This document shows, in pieces, positions 43,210 through 54,098 of a DNA stretch of 64,000 bases. The notes beneath the pieces are model-generated. The model was not told the DNA's origin and did no database searches. It saw nothing but the letters and a program-made list of their open reading frames with translations. Position numbers and translations under genes: made by a program. The first letter of the stretch is position 1, and every line of letters begins with the position of its first letter. The DNA is from Macrocystis pyrifera (lineage: Eukaryota; Sar; Phaeophyceae; Laminariales; Laminariaceae), in NCBI GenBank assembly GCA_031763025.1, contig JASSKH010000006.1:248001-312000 (forward strand), read 5' to 3'.

Positions 43210-43860
43210 ACAAACAGTACTTTGGCCTCTTAGATATATACTTTATTGCCACGTGCACCGCGACAGATGGTAACGTTTGACATTTGGAGACCCCTACTGA
43301 TAACGGCTAGAGGCGAAGCGTATGTATTTTTATTGAAATATTATTGAGTCGACACACAGAGCCGTACGCAATATCCAAAAGGGAGAAAAATACGGAAGGT
43401 TGTGCCTCACGGTTGATGTACGACTACATCCTAAGGTGGGAGCGCCCGCATACCTTTTTATCCGATCGTGGTACAGAATTTGCGTCAGTAGTGTGGCGGG
43501 GGATTTTGAAGAAGGTGGGCTCCATGAAAAGGTATACGAGCTCATACCACCCACTAAAGAATAGTATAGTAAATAGGTTGAGCAACATCCTGTTTCATAT
43601 GTTGGCATATCTCATTACGGATCCCCAAACAAGTTAGAATGAGATGCTACTGCACGTCATTGCCGGGCTTGGCGCCAAATAAAGTGCACATAGGTCGACA
43701 TATAAGGTTGACAGTGACTGTCTTAAGAGTTAGTGGCGAGAAAGGCCGCCAGACCTCGAACGATCAACTCGATTATATAGAGTTGATGCCGGACCGACAG
43801 GTGCGAGCGTATGGTTTATGCGGGAGGAAGATGAACAAATAGAGGCGAAACATCAAGCCA
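43210..43860 (+). pseudogene. Integrase core, Ty3/gypsy type, third catalytic residue changed
   Basis: FGLLDIYFIAT near 43,220-43,260 gives the first Asp in a shifted frame. HTFLSDRGTEFASVV gives the second Asp. YTSSYHPLKNSIVNRLSNIL follows, where the third catalytic residue, Glu, is expected in a GGVER-like motif; here it reads Asn in IVNRL. GLAPNKVHIGRHIRL and DQLDYIELMPDRQVRAY follow. The domain would insert cDNA into DNA but is dead here. Confidence 0.8.
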
Positions 43861-43989
43861 CAAAACACCGATATCGACCAGCTTATGAACAGCATATCGC
43901 AAATTGAGCTATGCGACTAGGGCGAGGGTTTGTGGCGGCCATAGTACCATCACGGGAGGCGGGAAACATGCAATGAAGCCGACTCTGCG

Positions 43990-44480
43990 CAGGGCAGCTC
44001 GAGCGTGAAGGCGTTCGCACTGGTTAGCATCCTCCCAAACTTGTTGGACAGGCCCGTACGAGGTGCGGTTCGTACGATCAGGTAAAGTGGGAGACGGATG
44101 CGAGATAGGAACAAAAACTATTTACGTTGGACATCCGATCGGACGAACCCGGCGATCAAGGGATAAACCCGCGAGTATCGGTGAATCGTTGCAAGAAATG
44201 TTGCCACCCTCACAGAGGAGCAATCGCGCCGAGAGTTCCGCCGTGGGCCATGAGGGATTACATTTTTAACAAATACTCGGAGCTTTTAGCCCCGTTCTAC
44301 TTGACGACGGACGATGTGACTGCCGCTCTAGATATCCACCGCGTGGCACCGCAAACCCTAATCATGCATCGCCTAACAAGAGGGATAGGTGGCAACAACG
44401 CGCTGCCGTACTGCACGTACTGAGATGATGTTGAGCGCCCCATCTGGGAGCACGAGGAGAACTTACGGCTGGACCGGACT
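43990..44480 (+). pseudogene. Integrase C-terminal region with chromodomain-like tail
   Basis: LDIRSDEPGDQGINPRVSVN, HRGAIAPRVPPWAMRDYIFN and LTTDDVTAALDIHRVAPQTL read in one frame. It ends ALPYCTY, a TGA at 44,421-44,423, then DDVERPIWEHEENL. The last part matches the end of a chromodomain (Tyr-x-Val-x-Trp ... Thr-Trp-Glu-Pro-x-x-x-Leu), and the stop replaces a Trp codon by one base. Such tails direct some Ty3/gypsy elements to marked chromatin. The similarity is short. Confidence 0.6.
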
Positions 44481-44549
44481 TCAGTCGTCAGCTGGGGACC
44501 ACACCCCGGACAATAAACAACGCCCCTGCAATAGCATTATAATTAGTTG

Positions 44550-45930
44550 CAACGGACGGGTCTATTATTGTCGGCAAAGTTTGTCGATCGGCACGTTCCT
44601 CAAACCAATGCCATCGGTAAAGTGTATCGATAGGTTACGTCCCAACATATTGTTCATGCAGGAATGCGCTGGAGTCCCAGGGTTGAAAGCTTGTGTCACC
44701 GACAATGGCTATGGACGGATAGCTTGCAGAATCTTTTGCGGTCGACAGTGGCTTTCGATGACCACACGTTTGGATCTAGTGGGCTGTCAATAGATTCAAT
44801 TTTTACACTATTGTGACCGGCAATGACTATCGACAAATATGTTTCTGAATCTAGGGCGAACTGCACTAGCTATCGATGGATATATTTCCTAATCTATGAT
44901 GGCCAGCAATTACTATCGATGGACATCTCTGGTGGTGGACAATGTCTATCGATGGACACCATCACCCGCCTATTCCCACACCTTCAATGAGCTCTGATTT
45001 ATTAAGCAATCCAATACTTTGTGCCGCAGCAATGTCATTTTTTCATCTTGTGATCACCACCATTATGGAATGGGTTCAGGGTGTATCGTGATGAGCAGCA
45101 ATGTGGGTGGCATTGCGTGAAGGAAGGCTGCGACGTTGCGTGTCCCAACAAGGAAGTGGGCATCATGAGGGTTAAGTGTGTTGCATTGTCGGCTGTGTTG
45201 GTGTGGTTGGTAATCTGTGGTATTATTAGTGATTCCTGATGGGATAAACTCTGTACGTACAAGAGATAGATCATTGCCGCCACGCAATGACCCCGACATT
45301 ACCCTTGTCAATGGTCGTTGTCGACCACAACCGACTGGCCACGCATTCTATCGATAGCCATTGTCAGCCACAAAGAGCCCTTGATATTTTGGGCGATGGC
45401 CCCTTAGCATCATGGGATAGACGAGGTAAGATGTGCTAATACCTTGGACAACAGAAAGGAAATAGAAAATTGCCGCTACAGTAGCCCCGAAAAAGCGTGT
45501 GTCAATGGATATTGCTAACGACAATAAACTGGCCACGCTATCGATAGATATTTTCAGGGGAAAAGTATTTTCTCGGCAATTGACTCAATATGCCTTTGCC
45601 GTAAGCGATGGAGTCACAAGGTTGTCCAGCCATTGTCCTGAATGATAGGCATTGGGGAAGCAACCGCGATAGACATTGTTTGACAAATAGACAAAAAAAC
45701 GTTTGCCTACCGATGGCTATTGCCGCCAACAATATATTGACGCAATTGTATCCATCAATGGACATCGTCACCGTTGGGCGTGTTTCCGCAATAGGCTATT
45801 GCCTAAACATATCGTAAACCGTGAAATGATGCTTGTCGATGGCCATTCTTGACCACCGCCGAAGCTTCTATTGCCGCCAACAATAGGTGCGCGATTGAGT
45901 CCAACAATAGCCATCGCCACTCACAACAGA
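44550..45930 (+). repeat. Degenerate array built on CTATCGATGGACAATG-like motif
   Basis: The motif ctatcgatgg followed by acatt, acaat or atatt and often preceded by GGCCA or CGGCAAT occurs more than a dozen times, for example near 44,700, 44,820, 44,870, 44,907, 44,941, 45,347, 45,537, 45,710, 45,752 and 45,836. Spacing is irregular, about 30-70 bp in clusters. No gene was recognised inside. Confidence 0.7.
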
Positions 45931-46004
45931 CTGTTGGCCGTGCTCCAAAAAAATTGAACCCGACCATTTCGACTCAAGCAACGGAAAACCGGGGACTGTC
46001 TTAT

Positions 46005-46320
46005 ATAGTGGACCGGCATCCCAAAAAAAAAATCTGACTTGCTTGCGTTCGGTTTCGGTATGGGACAAAAAACAACTCGAGTTAAGAAACGAAAAGCTGA
46101 GGATTTTCCTACAAAAATGTTGACCGGCATCCCGAAAAAAAGAAATGACTCAGTTGAATTCAGTGTAGGACAAAACACTCGAGATATGAATCGGAAGGCT
46201 GTGGACGTTTATGTTAAGTTGACCAGCATCCGGGAAAAAACAAATATGACTTACTTGATTTCAGCATGGGAGCAAAAACCTTGCGTTAAGAAAAGGTAAA
46301 GCTGATAATGTTATTCTCAA
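46005..46320 (+). repeat. Three tandem copies, about 100-112 bp period
   Basis: TGGACCGGCATCCCAAAAAA at about 46,009, TTGACCGGCATCCCGAAAAA at about 46,121 and TTGACCAGCATCCGGGAAAA at about 46,222 start three diverged units. Each contains GGGACAAAA or GTAGGACAAAAC and CGAGTTAAGAAACG-like blocks. Confidence 0.85.
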
Positions 46321-46329
46321 GGTGGTTTT

Positions 46330-46560
46330 ATTTTGAAGGGGGTTAGCCAAAAATAGGTATACCTAAGCCTTTTGGGCCATTCATAGGTACACTGCGTATT
46401 GTGCTCCGAGACAAGCTTTCTGACGCCGCCCGATATTTGGCCTGCGCCCCATCGTGCCTACGAATGGCTCGAAAAGCCAAGGTACACTTGCTGTCAGCTA
46501 TTCAACTTTCGTGCCATCTACGTTTGGCTTCAATTGTACCTATAAATGGCTGGAAAGATC
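46330..46560. repeat. AGGTATACCT-centred short repeats
   Basis: GCCAAAAATAGGTATACCTA is followed by GGCCATTCATAGGTACAC, GAATGGCTCGAAAAGCC and TTGTACCTATAAATGGCT. The core palindrome and the CCAAAA flank resemble the block at 3,232-3,442. Confidence 0.5.
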
Positions 46561-46671
46561 ACTCTCTCGCTACTGAAAAAATATAAACAGTCGACCACAC
46601 CAGATGCCGGGACCGTCAACCAGCTGACATTGCCTGCAAACGCGCGAAAAGACTGCGGAAACAGCACGAAG

Positions 46672-46860
46672 GCAGGTGACGCCGGAAACAGCACAGGTCA
46701 TTCATTCTTCCGAACTTCTCACCAATCGAAGTATCCGAAGTTCCCATTTTCACTGAAGAAGGCCAGCTGGTTTCGTGTTCTTATAGTGCAGCTGGTTCTT
46801 AACAGAGCTAGTGGTGGCACGCCTATGTAGAATAATCGAGTTAGTGTGAAGGTGTTACCT
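46672..46860 (+). repeat. Dispersed repeat, partner of the element at 48,220-48,424
   Basis: CAGGTGACGCCGGAAACAGC, TTCCGAACTTCTCACCAATC, GTTTCGTGTTCTTATAG and AACAGAGCTAGTGGTGGC match CAGGTGACGCCGGAGACAAC, TTCCGAACTTCATACCAATC, GTTTTGTGTTCTTATGG and AACCGAGCTAGAGGCGGT at 48,241-48,390, in the same orientation. Confidence 0.85.
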
Positions 46861-47097
46861 ACTGCGCTATAATAGGGGTAAAAGATCGATCGGATACCCA
46901 GCCCAGGGTAAATCTTATAACAATTTTCCCCTCTCTGAACGGTGGGACCTTTGGGGCGTCAGAACCGTATACGTCCCTGCGGTGACCTAACCGCTTCGTT
47001 TCAGTACTTGGGGAACCCTTTTTTGTTGTTTTTTCCGGCATGCGCAAGCGTTTCTGTGAAAGATCGATCGATTACCCAGCCCAGGGCAATCCTTATG

Positions 47098-47205
47098 ACA
47101 TTAGTGTTCGAACTGTCCTATGCTTGACTGACGTCTTTTACTTCCGCCGCCACACCCCATCACGCAGCATCTCACGCTAACCCTGACCCATCACTACATG
47201 CACTC
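47098..47205 (+). repeat. Inverted repeat arm, partner 48,140-48,232
   Basis: GACGTCTTTTACTTCCGCCG and CGCTAACCCTGACC are matched by the reverse complement of 48,140-48,232 (GACGCCTTTTACTTCCGCCG and GGTTAACCCTGACC). The arms are about 0.95 kb apart. Confidence 0.8.
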
Positions 47206-48139
47206 ATGGTTACCCTATAGCATCATATCTTTGGCAGTTGTGGTGTCGGCACCGCCGCCACGCTAGACGTGCTCATTACGGATGATACCCGTTAACGTTA
47301 TTCTGCTCGACTGGTTGTATGCTGTCTTTTTACTAGTGGTTAGGGCTACTACGCCCTGCCCATACAGCGGTATAGACACACTCCGAATAGTCTCACGATT
47401 ACAAAGCTAGGAGGCCTTGCAACGCCCGGCCGTCCCTGTGGTGTTTCGCTTCTTGCTGTCTCCCGCGCCGAGCCATCTACTTAACGCCACCATCACGAAG
47501 CCACTCTCCTCGCCAATACAGAGAAGCGGCCGACCGCAATTTGCCCGCCCCCAATCTAGCCCTAAGGCATCATCGCCCATTCACTCACCCACGTTTGCTA
47601 TGGAATGTTCGTCCGGACTGCGCCAACGATTGTGTAACTCAGGCGTAAGCTGATACTCTGTAGACACATCTATCAAACATTATCCTGCTCTGCACGTACG
47701 TATTCTTCCGTGTGTGTACTGTACTATGTATGTGTATTGTAATTTTTCAATTCATACAACGTCCATGTATACGCTTCGTCGCTACTGCCTGTGTGATTTC
47801 AGCACGGAGATCATGTCGTCCCAACGATACATGTACAGCCATTAAACGCATGTGGCCCAAACGAAAAATATCAGATGTGTGACTGCGGGCTTCAATCAGT
47901 AGGCCGTGTGCTCTGAATACACTCGCATCTTCCGGCAATGGGACAGCTCCCCACGTCGAGCGTATCTTGCCGACACGCGCGAGACACAGACCGGAACAAC
48001 CAGAGCACACATGAAGCGCACATGTGACATTTAGCCGACAAGAAGACAGGACACATACGCGGCTGTCTATAGTTGGCACGAGTCGAAAGTCACCGCATAA
48101 ACATACCTGCCGCAGACATGATTGCGTGAGTAAACGATG
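47206..48139. other. No assignable gene between the inverted arms
   Basis: A 152-codon minus-strand frame at 47,747-48,205 starts within the right arm and has no recognisable domain; its C-terminal part (GHMRLMAVHVSLGRHDLRAE) reads plausibly. It might be a remnant of whatever the arms once bounded. Confidence 0.35.
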
Positions 48140-48232
48140 AGTGCGGTCAGGGTTAACCCGAGCTGCTGCATGATGAGACGTGGCGGCGGAAGTAAAAGGC
48201 GTCAATCAATAATAAGACAATTCACACACTAA
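48140..48232 (-). repeat. Inverted repeat arm, partner 47,098-47,205
   Basis: Right arm of the inverted pair described at 47,098. Its outer end runs into the inverted terminus of the element at 48,220-48,424. Confidence 0.8.
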
Positions 48233-48424
48233 CTAGAATCCCAGGTGACGCCGGAGACAACACATGTCACTCATTTTTCCGAACTTCATACCAATCCACA
48301 TATCCAAACTACTTGTATTTATTTCAGAAGCTCAGCTTGTTTTGTGTTCTTATGGTGCCCTCGTTCTGAACCGAGCTAGAGGCGGTGCGCTAGCGAAAAA
48401 TATTCTAGTTGATGTGTGAATTGC
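48220..48424. mobile_element. Short inverted-repeat element (MITE-like), about 205 bp
   Basis: The left end, CAATTCACACACTAACTAGA at about 48,223, matches the reverse complement of the right end, GCAATTCACACATCAACTAG, read inward from about 48,424. The interior contains the block shared with 46,672-46,860. It is too short for a transposase. A target duplication was not clear. Confidence 0.55.
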
Positions 48425-48596
48425 CAGAAGCAGGGAAAAAAAAAAAGAAACAGAGGAAAAAAAAAAAAAAAAAGCAAACAAATCTAAAGAGACGACGGAA
48501 CAATATGAGAAACAACTGTCGGGCATACCCGGAGGATGTGGCAGACACGAAAAATGATCGAGCCAACGACAGCACCACTACATAAAAACAGAGTAA

Positions 48597-49339
48597 GGGC
48601 CGTTCCTGACGGACCGAAAACGAATCACGATTTGTAACTTTTTGGCATGACAAGATATCACGAACCATGACATTTCAGAAATATCGAAAAACGCCGGAAA
48701 GCGTCACTCTTCGTGATATATTGAAACAAAATAAATCCGAAATCTCAAATCAAACGTGTTTCGGCGGGCAGAGCCAACCCTCGCGAGTGGGGCACGTCCA
48801 GGCCGGGCCGGGCCGATCGTGCTTGGCCCGGCCCTTGATATATCCCAACCACGTGTGGAAGCCTTACCCAGCCTGCAAGATTGTGATATTCTTCACACTC
48901 GGTGAAGGTCGGTCCGCGAGATTTAATCTTGCAGGCCGTCTGCCCGGCTTACCCTGTGACATTTTCAGGTCATTTTCTCTTTTGTATTTTAGCGGTGGCT
49001 CCTCCTTCCTGAAATTTAGAGGCCACAACGTTCTCGTTAGCTCGCGCCCAGCGGTCTCTATGGGTAGCCGCCCGTTGTCTACAAGCGGTGTACGAAGCAG
49101 AGTCGGTCATGCCCAATGCCGGCCTTCGGATCCCATCGGTCCACGTGGGTTGCGTAGTGCTTTGATCAGGCGTATTTCGAGTCGGAAAATATAACGAATC
49201 GTTCTGTAGTTCTTTTAGGAAAATACAAACAAATGTCGTCATGCATCGCGATTGTTGTTGACATGATTCACGACAGAAAAACACGATTCAAGCGAACAAT
49301 CTCACGAATCGCGATGTTTTTGTTCGTTAGAAACGGCCC
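48597..49339. mobile_element. PIF/Harbinger-like non-autonomous DNA transposon, 743 bp
   Basis: The ends are GGGCCGTTCCTGACGGAC at the left and, read inward from the right, GGGCCGTTTCTAACGAAC. Similarity continues for about 38 bp (CGATTTGT against CGATTCGT). Both ends are flanked by TAA, at 48,594-48,596 and 49,340-49,342. A GGGCC start and a 3-bp TWA target duplication are hallmarks of the PIF/Harbinger superfamily. The 175-codon frame inside (48,667-49,194) does not resemble a DDE transposase, so movement would depend on another copy. Confidence 0.8.
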
Positions 49340-49342
49340 TAA

Positions 49343-51228
49343 GACTAATAACCTGGGGAACTAACTGGCAACCCAAAGCACAAAGCACCCTTCAGGTAGC
49401 CACACCACTTGTTGGTACGAGTATCATAGCCAAGCTCTACCTAGTAGTCGGTCTGGCACCTTGCTACTCTGTACGCCGTCTCCGTCCTGCGTTCGTCAAC
49501 TACGCGCCATCCCCGGAGAGGATGCCTCATAAAATGTGGAGCAAGCAAGGCAGGAGCGTCATCCACCCACGCCACGTAACATCCTTCATAAGGACAAGAA
49601 AAAAGATAGAGATAACCAATAAGAAGAAAATCACGGAGGATCAAGTCCAAAAATTAGGAGTGTGAGTTGGCTGGTTAAAAAACATTGCCTGCTAGTTATT
49701 AGTTTGCTAGGTACTAAAGTGAGTTGCAGCGGTGCCAACTCTCCAACTTTTGTTTTCTTTTGGGTTTCCTTGCTCGTTGGAAGGCTTGTTTGGTATTGGG
49801 TACGCATTCCCCAGCACCTCCAAGTAGTACTACCATAGCGCTTCGAGCACAAAGAGAGGTCTTCTGCAACTCATCGCGCATCAACCCATCGCCATGGACT
49901 CAGTTTCTCTCGTTTACATGTTAAGTGTCGAGTGGGTGACGAGCAGCTCTGGTTCGCGTGTCTGGGCAAAGCTCGCCCTGAGCTCCGTGTCTATTCAGCG
50001 AAGACCAGGTGAAGTTCAGAAATGAAATCTCGTGGAGCACAGATTCAGCCTTGTGTTAGTTGGTGACTCATCTATTATCACGGAGGGTACGATATGGTAT
50101 TTGCTAGCTCAACTACTGCTGTTCTTGAGTCGCTGAGTCGCGCGATGAATAATCCGCGATCTATGTTTTTTGTCGTAAAAGAGGTAAAAGTGTGTTTTCC
50201 ATGTCATTGTTTCGAGTAATTTACTGGTTCACTACTGCGTGCCGCACGAGTATTGACCGTTATGACAACATGTAACACCAGTGCGAGGCCCCCAAACGGG
50301 GATGGCCTGTCCCGTAGTTCTGGTTCATCTCTATGAAGTCTGATAAACTGAGACGAAAAACCTTTCCCTTCCGTGATTACTGCTAGACTTGAACCTGGCC
50401 GATTGACCATACTGTTTGAGTATATAACGAAGCTTAAAAGCGTATGTGTGGTGGCGCTTTCATTGGGATCCTTCAGAAAAGCCTCCGGCCGGCCTTCCGG
50501 GGGAGCCTCCAGCGGGGCCCCCTGAACCGATATTTTGTTCCTGGCTCCTTATAACTTTAGTCGACAAGCTGGCGGGCTTCGCCATTGAACTAATCGACAA
50601 AAATCAGTTAGTTTGCTGCCGAAGCCAGCAAACAATACGTCTGGGCAGGAATTCCTGCTACCTCACAGCCGTGGCAAAAACAGAGCAGCAAGAACAAAGT
50701 AAGATCACGTTCGAACCAGCTGCAAAGATGTATCGCGCTGACTCGCGCCGAGCATAGCAGAAATTACAGCAGTCAAGCCAAGATCGCCGATGTTTGTTGT
50801 GGTATGGGCTCGTGTCGTATATATGGTGCTGTTGTGTGGGTGCATGATACTCGAACGAGTATGCCGCGGGACTTTCTAACATTTCCAATACATAAAACCG
50901 ACTGGCGAGTTGGATCGAAAATCTCAGTTTTTCCGACCGTCTGGTCCAGTTGAACAAGTATTAAGAAGTCTCTTTTTCAACTGCATAAAAAAACATTTTT
51001 AGTCTCTCATCGGAAACCGGCCTTTTCAATCCATTTTTCCAACTGCACAAGAAGTGGACTTACGATGGGATTCCCAAACTCTCCGATCCTCCCACTCATT
51101 CTTCTTTAACCTCGAATATTGATACGCTTTTCTTACGGGCAAGCAGAGGGATTGGTTACTCCACCACGTTTTCGTTTTTGCTTGCCGTCAGCATTTGTAT
51201 TTTTGTTCTGTTTTGTTTAGTTCATAAA
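49343..51228. other. No assignable gene
   Basis: Short frames on both strands. The minus-strand frame at 49,441-49,650 ends GWRVVDERRTETAYRVARCQ and reads plausibly but has no known domain. Near 50,940-51,050 TTTTTCAACTGCATAAA and TTTTTCCAACTGCACAAG form a small direct repeat. Confidence 0.4.
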
Positions 51229-51508
51229 ATGTCACTTTACTCCAGAACGAAGCAAAAAAACGTGGTGCTGGAATCAATCGCTGGGGACGACTATGACGAA
51301 GCACGTGCCAATTTGTGCATATCATAGAACGAAAAATCGGACTGGAAATATGTATGCGTCGTCAACTAAAAAGGTCGACTGGTTGCCCAAGCTCCAGCAA
51401 TAGCAACTTATTTATCTGCGGGGAAGACCGAAGGGTTGTTGTGGGTGATCGGTCGAAAAAAACGAACGACAACGCCACCTGGAGTCCTTCATCTCCTCCG
51501 GCGAGGTG
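51229..51508 (+). CDS. Possible exon-like region with a good splice donor
   Basis: An ATG near 51,230 opens MSLYSRTKQKNVVLESIAGD and DDYDEARANLCIS before a stop. After frame changes the stretch ends KNERQRHLESFISSGE followed directly by GAG|GTGAGT, a textbook donor site. This could be a decayed first exon, or two exons with an unseen intron. No domain recognised. Confidence 0.2.
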
Positions 51509-51849
51509 AGTGTCTGCTTTCTACAGGTATGACATGTGTTCGTTCGGTTTGTTTTACATGTTCGACTGTAGTGTTGTCTATGACATCGCCAAATGGGGCG
51601 CACTACACCGTTTAGTCGGTTTGTTTGTTTTTGTTATTTTTGCCTCTTTCCTGAAATCTCTATGTTCTACCTGTCGTATCCACTATACATGGCTATACTT
51701 TGTAAAATATGCTTACTGCATAACAATGTGGTAGCTCTTTTTCGTAGTTCTGTGGTCAAAAGCAACCCGGCCTTCGTGGCGGATTTGAAGGTGGTCCACG
51801 TGTACCAGACAAAACAAGTATCATTTTTTCGTGGCTTCGAGTCTCACGT
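51509..51849. other. No assignable gene
   Basis: T-rich sequence, as expected for an intron or intergenic DNA. Frames here encode Phe/Cys-rich low-complexity sequence. Confidence 0.35.
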
Positions 51850-52085
51850 AGTCCATAAGCATAGGGACGTTTTCGTGCATGAAACGTGACAGGAGAAATG
51901 CGCGAGAGCGTAGGTTAGCTACATTCGATAACGACCAAAGAGCAATGGGATCGATAAGCGTATCCGCGATGAAGATAAGGCACGTACCGGGGGGGGGGCA
52001 AGGACGACACCTGTGACCACTGCATGTCCAGAAATTCTCTGAAGGTAAAACCTCCTGCAAGATAAGCTGGAAAGTAAAAATCTTT
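51850..52085 (+). repeat. About 220-bp dispersed repeat, copy B (pair with 33,270-33,490)
   Basis: GTTAGCTACATTCGATAACG, GGACGACACCTGTGACCACT, CATGTCCAGAAATTCTCTGA and GCTGGAAAGTAAAA match copy A in order and orientation. Both copies include a long G-run before the GACGACACC block. Confidence 0.85.
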
Positions 52086-52398
52086 ATAGGTTGTGCCCAG
52101 GCACGCGACGGAGATGTTCGAGAGATCTCATCAAACATTAGGGAGTTCCATAAACGGATGTGGGATTATAGGAGAGGGGTATTTAGGCGGATATTCTGCG
52201 GGACCAAAGGGAGGTTTATGGTGCTAGCAACTTGCGGGATAATAGCCTTCATGAGTTGCCCTGTGCTGTCATTCGACAGCTCGGATATAATATATGAGGA
52301 GTACCGTGTTATAGTCTGGAGTCAACCAGCCTTCTCGTGCTAGCTGCGTCTACTCGCTTAGAGATCAATCAACACACTAGTGAGCCGGCAATCGTCTA

Positions 52399-53805
52399 AT
52401 GGCAAGCGTAGCCAAGGCCAACCTAGAGAGGTGGGAACCTGCTTCCAGCATGCCCAGGTTTGACGATGTGCCTAGTCAGGAAGCCAGCGTGGCAAGTGAG
52501 AAGAAGATAGATGAGATTATAAATAAGATTGAGGTCCTGGAAATGACGATGGAGGAGCAGAGGCTGCCCGCCGAGAAGGATGTGCAGCGAGCAGGAACGG
52601 AGGGGAGGGCCGGTGGGGGGATGAGAGGAGAAGCAGCTTTTAAGACAACTAGCAACGTCGATTGTGGCGACACCTGGGCTGGAAGTTCAATCAGGCATGC
52701 CATTACCTTCTCTATGACGCCCTAGGTTAACCTAGTCGAGACCCTCAAATGTTGATAGCATAGAGGCCCACTTTAGCATGTGGCGCACTACGATTTCAGC
52801 CTAAGTATCATCGCTCGGGTGCCTGCCTGTACTCAGCAACACAGCTAACCCAGTTCTGGGAGGTGATATGAGGGTGTCGCCGGAACAAGTAGCCTTCAGG
52901 CATTCTCCTCAAGAGATCAGAGACGCGCGATTGGTATACGGATTGATGATGGAGTCAATGACGGGATATGAGATGGCTGAGTTTCGTCTGCAGAACGCAA
53001 TGTTGCCGAGTGGTGCTTGGAAAGAGTGAGAGGACTACTACATGCCAAAGACGATAGCTGCGACGCATAGGTTGGGGAGAGAGTCTGAAACCATCCGGAT
53101 AACCGAGGACGAAAACCCCCTGCTGTTTCCAGGAAAGGTAGACAAGGCGGCAGATGAGCTGGCTATGCTCGGCTGTGATAAGAGTTTGGAGAAAGTAAAT
53201 CGCCATATAATTAACAACCTATCGTCTTTGTATACGTCACAAAGTAAGTCAATTCTTTCCCACCCTTCCGTCCCCCCGTTCCTAGATCGATGAAATCATC
53301 AGTGAAGCGTATGCCAACAACAACGTAAAGAAGGAGATAGTTGCTAAGGCATGGGGCGTGCAAGGAGTGGTAAATCGGCATGCCTTGTACGCTCTAGGTG
53401 CACAGCCTGCCGGTGGTAGATGTGCGGGCGCAAGAGGCGAAAACAGGAACGGGAGAAGCGGGAGGTTCAAGGGTGGGCAGCAGCAGCAGCCGTATCAGAA
53501 GCGGCAGCCCAGGCAGCAGTATCGGCAGTAGCACCAGCAGCCCCAGCAGCAGCATCATCAGCAGCAGCAGCCCCAGTGGTAGTATCAGCAGCGGCCGCAG
53601 CAGCAGCAGACGCCACAGCAGCAGCAGTATCAGCACCAGCAGCTCCAGCTCCAGCAGCAATAACACCGTCCCCATCAGCAAGGTGGCGACCGGGGAAGAG
53701 CTTCGTGGGGAGGGACAGCCGGGCCCCAATGGCGTTGGGATGCCGTGGCCTGCGGGAACCGCTGAGATGACTCTGGTCCAGACCCCTTCGGTACGGGTGG
53801 AGTAG
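52399..53805 (+). pseudogene. Gag (copia type) with glutamine-rich tail
   Basis: ATG at 52,399 starts MASVAKANLERWEPASSMPR, followed by KKIDEIINKIEVLEMTMEEQ, probably coiled coil. After frame changes it reads GYEMAEFRLQNAMLPSGAWK, then MPKTIAATHRLGRESETIRI, VDKAADELAMLGCDKSLEKV and NRHIINNLSSLYTSQSKSIL. These are the gag core helices of copia elements. From 53,470 a CAG microsatellite encodes a Gln-rich tail (GQQQQPYQKRQPRQQYRQ). Frameshifts near 52,740 and 53,290 and stops break the frame. Confidence 0.75.
53480..53665 (+). repeat. CAG microsatellite inside copia gag
   Basis: Interrupted CAG units encode glutamine in the gag frame. Other frames read alanine- or serine-rich peptides that should not be taken as genes. 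Confidence 0.85.
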
Positions 53806-53813
53806 TCTCCTCC

Positions 53814-54098
53814 ATGGGTTGGGTACCTACCGACGCATCACCAAGAATAATGCCGCCGATGCCCCCACAGCCTGCAACGACTCCGGCAGGCTACGGCACC
53901 CCACCGAACAACACGCGATGGAGGCGCAAGGAGCTCTGCTTCCGGTGCGGCAGACCGAGCCACTACGTCGCGGAATGCCATGTAGGTTCCGCGCAGATGA
54001 ACGTCTCCATCCTGGGGGATGCTGCTCCTGAACCTCCTCGACATATGTACTACAGTAGGAGGTGGCTGGCTGCAGGAAACCCTCTACGGCAGTGGTAG
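53814..54098 (+). pseudogene. Gag zinc knuckle (copia type)
   Basis: RRKELCFRCGRPSHYVAECH contains a perfect Cys-x2-Cys-x4-His-x4-Cys knuckle that binds RNA in retroelement Gag proteins. A Pro-rich segment precedes it. Confidence 0.85.

Larger units (their letters stand above)
40940..44490 (+). mobile_element. Ty3/gypsy-like retrotransposon pol, decayed
   Basis: RT, RNase H, integrase and a chromodomain-like tail occur in the Ty3/gypsy order on the plus strand. Several frameshifts and stops interrupt it. Catalytic residues are changed in RT, RNase H and integrase. I could not find the LTRs or a gag, so the true ends are unknown. Confidence 0.85.

Noticed and set aside
48667..49194. 175-codon frame as a transposase gene
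   Set aside because: No DDE motifs or Harbinger protein signature; it fits inside a non-autonomous element.
53398..53805. Ser- or Ala-rich frames over the CAG tract
   Set aside because: They are alternative frames of the Gln-rich gag tail.
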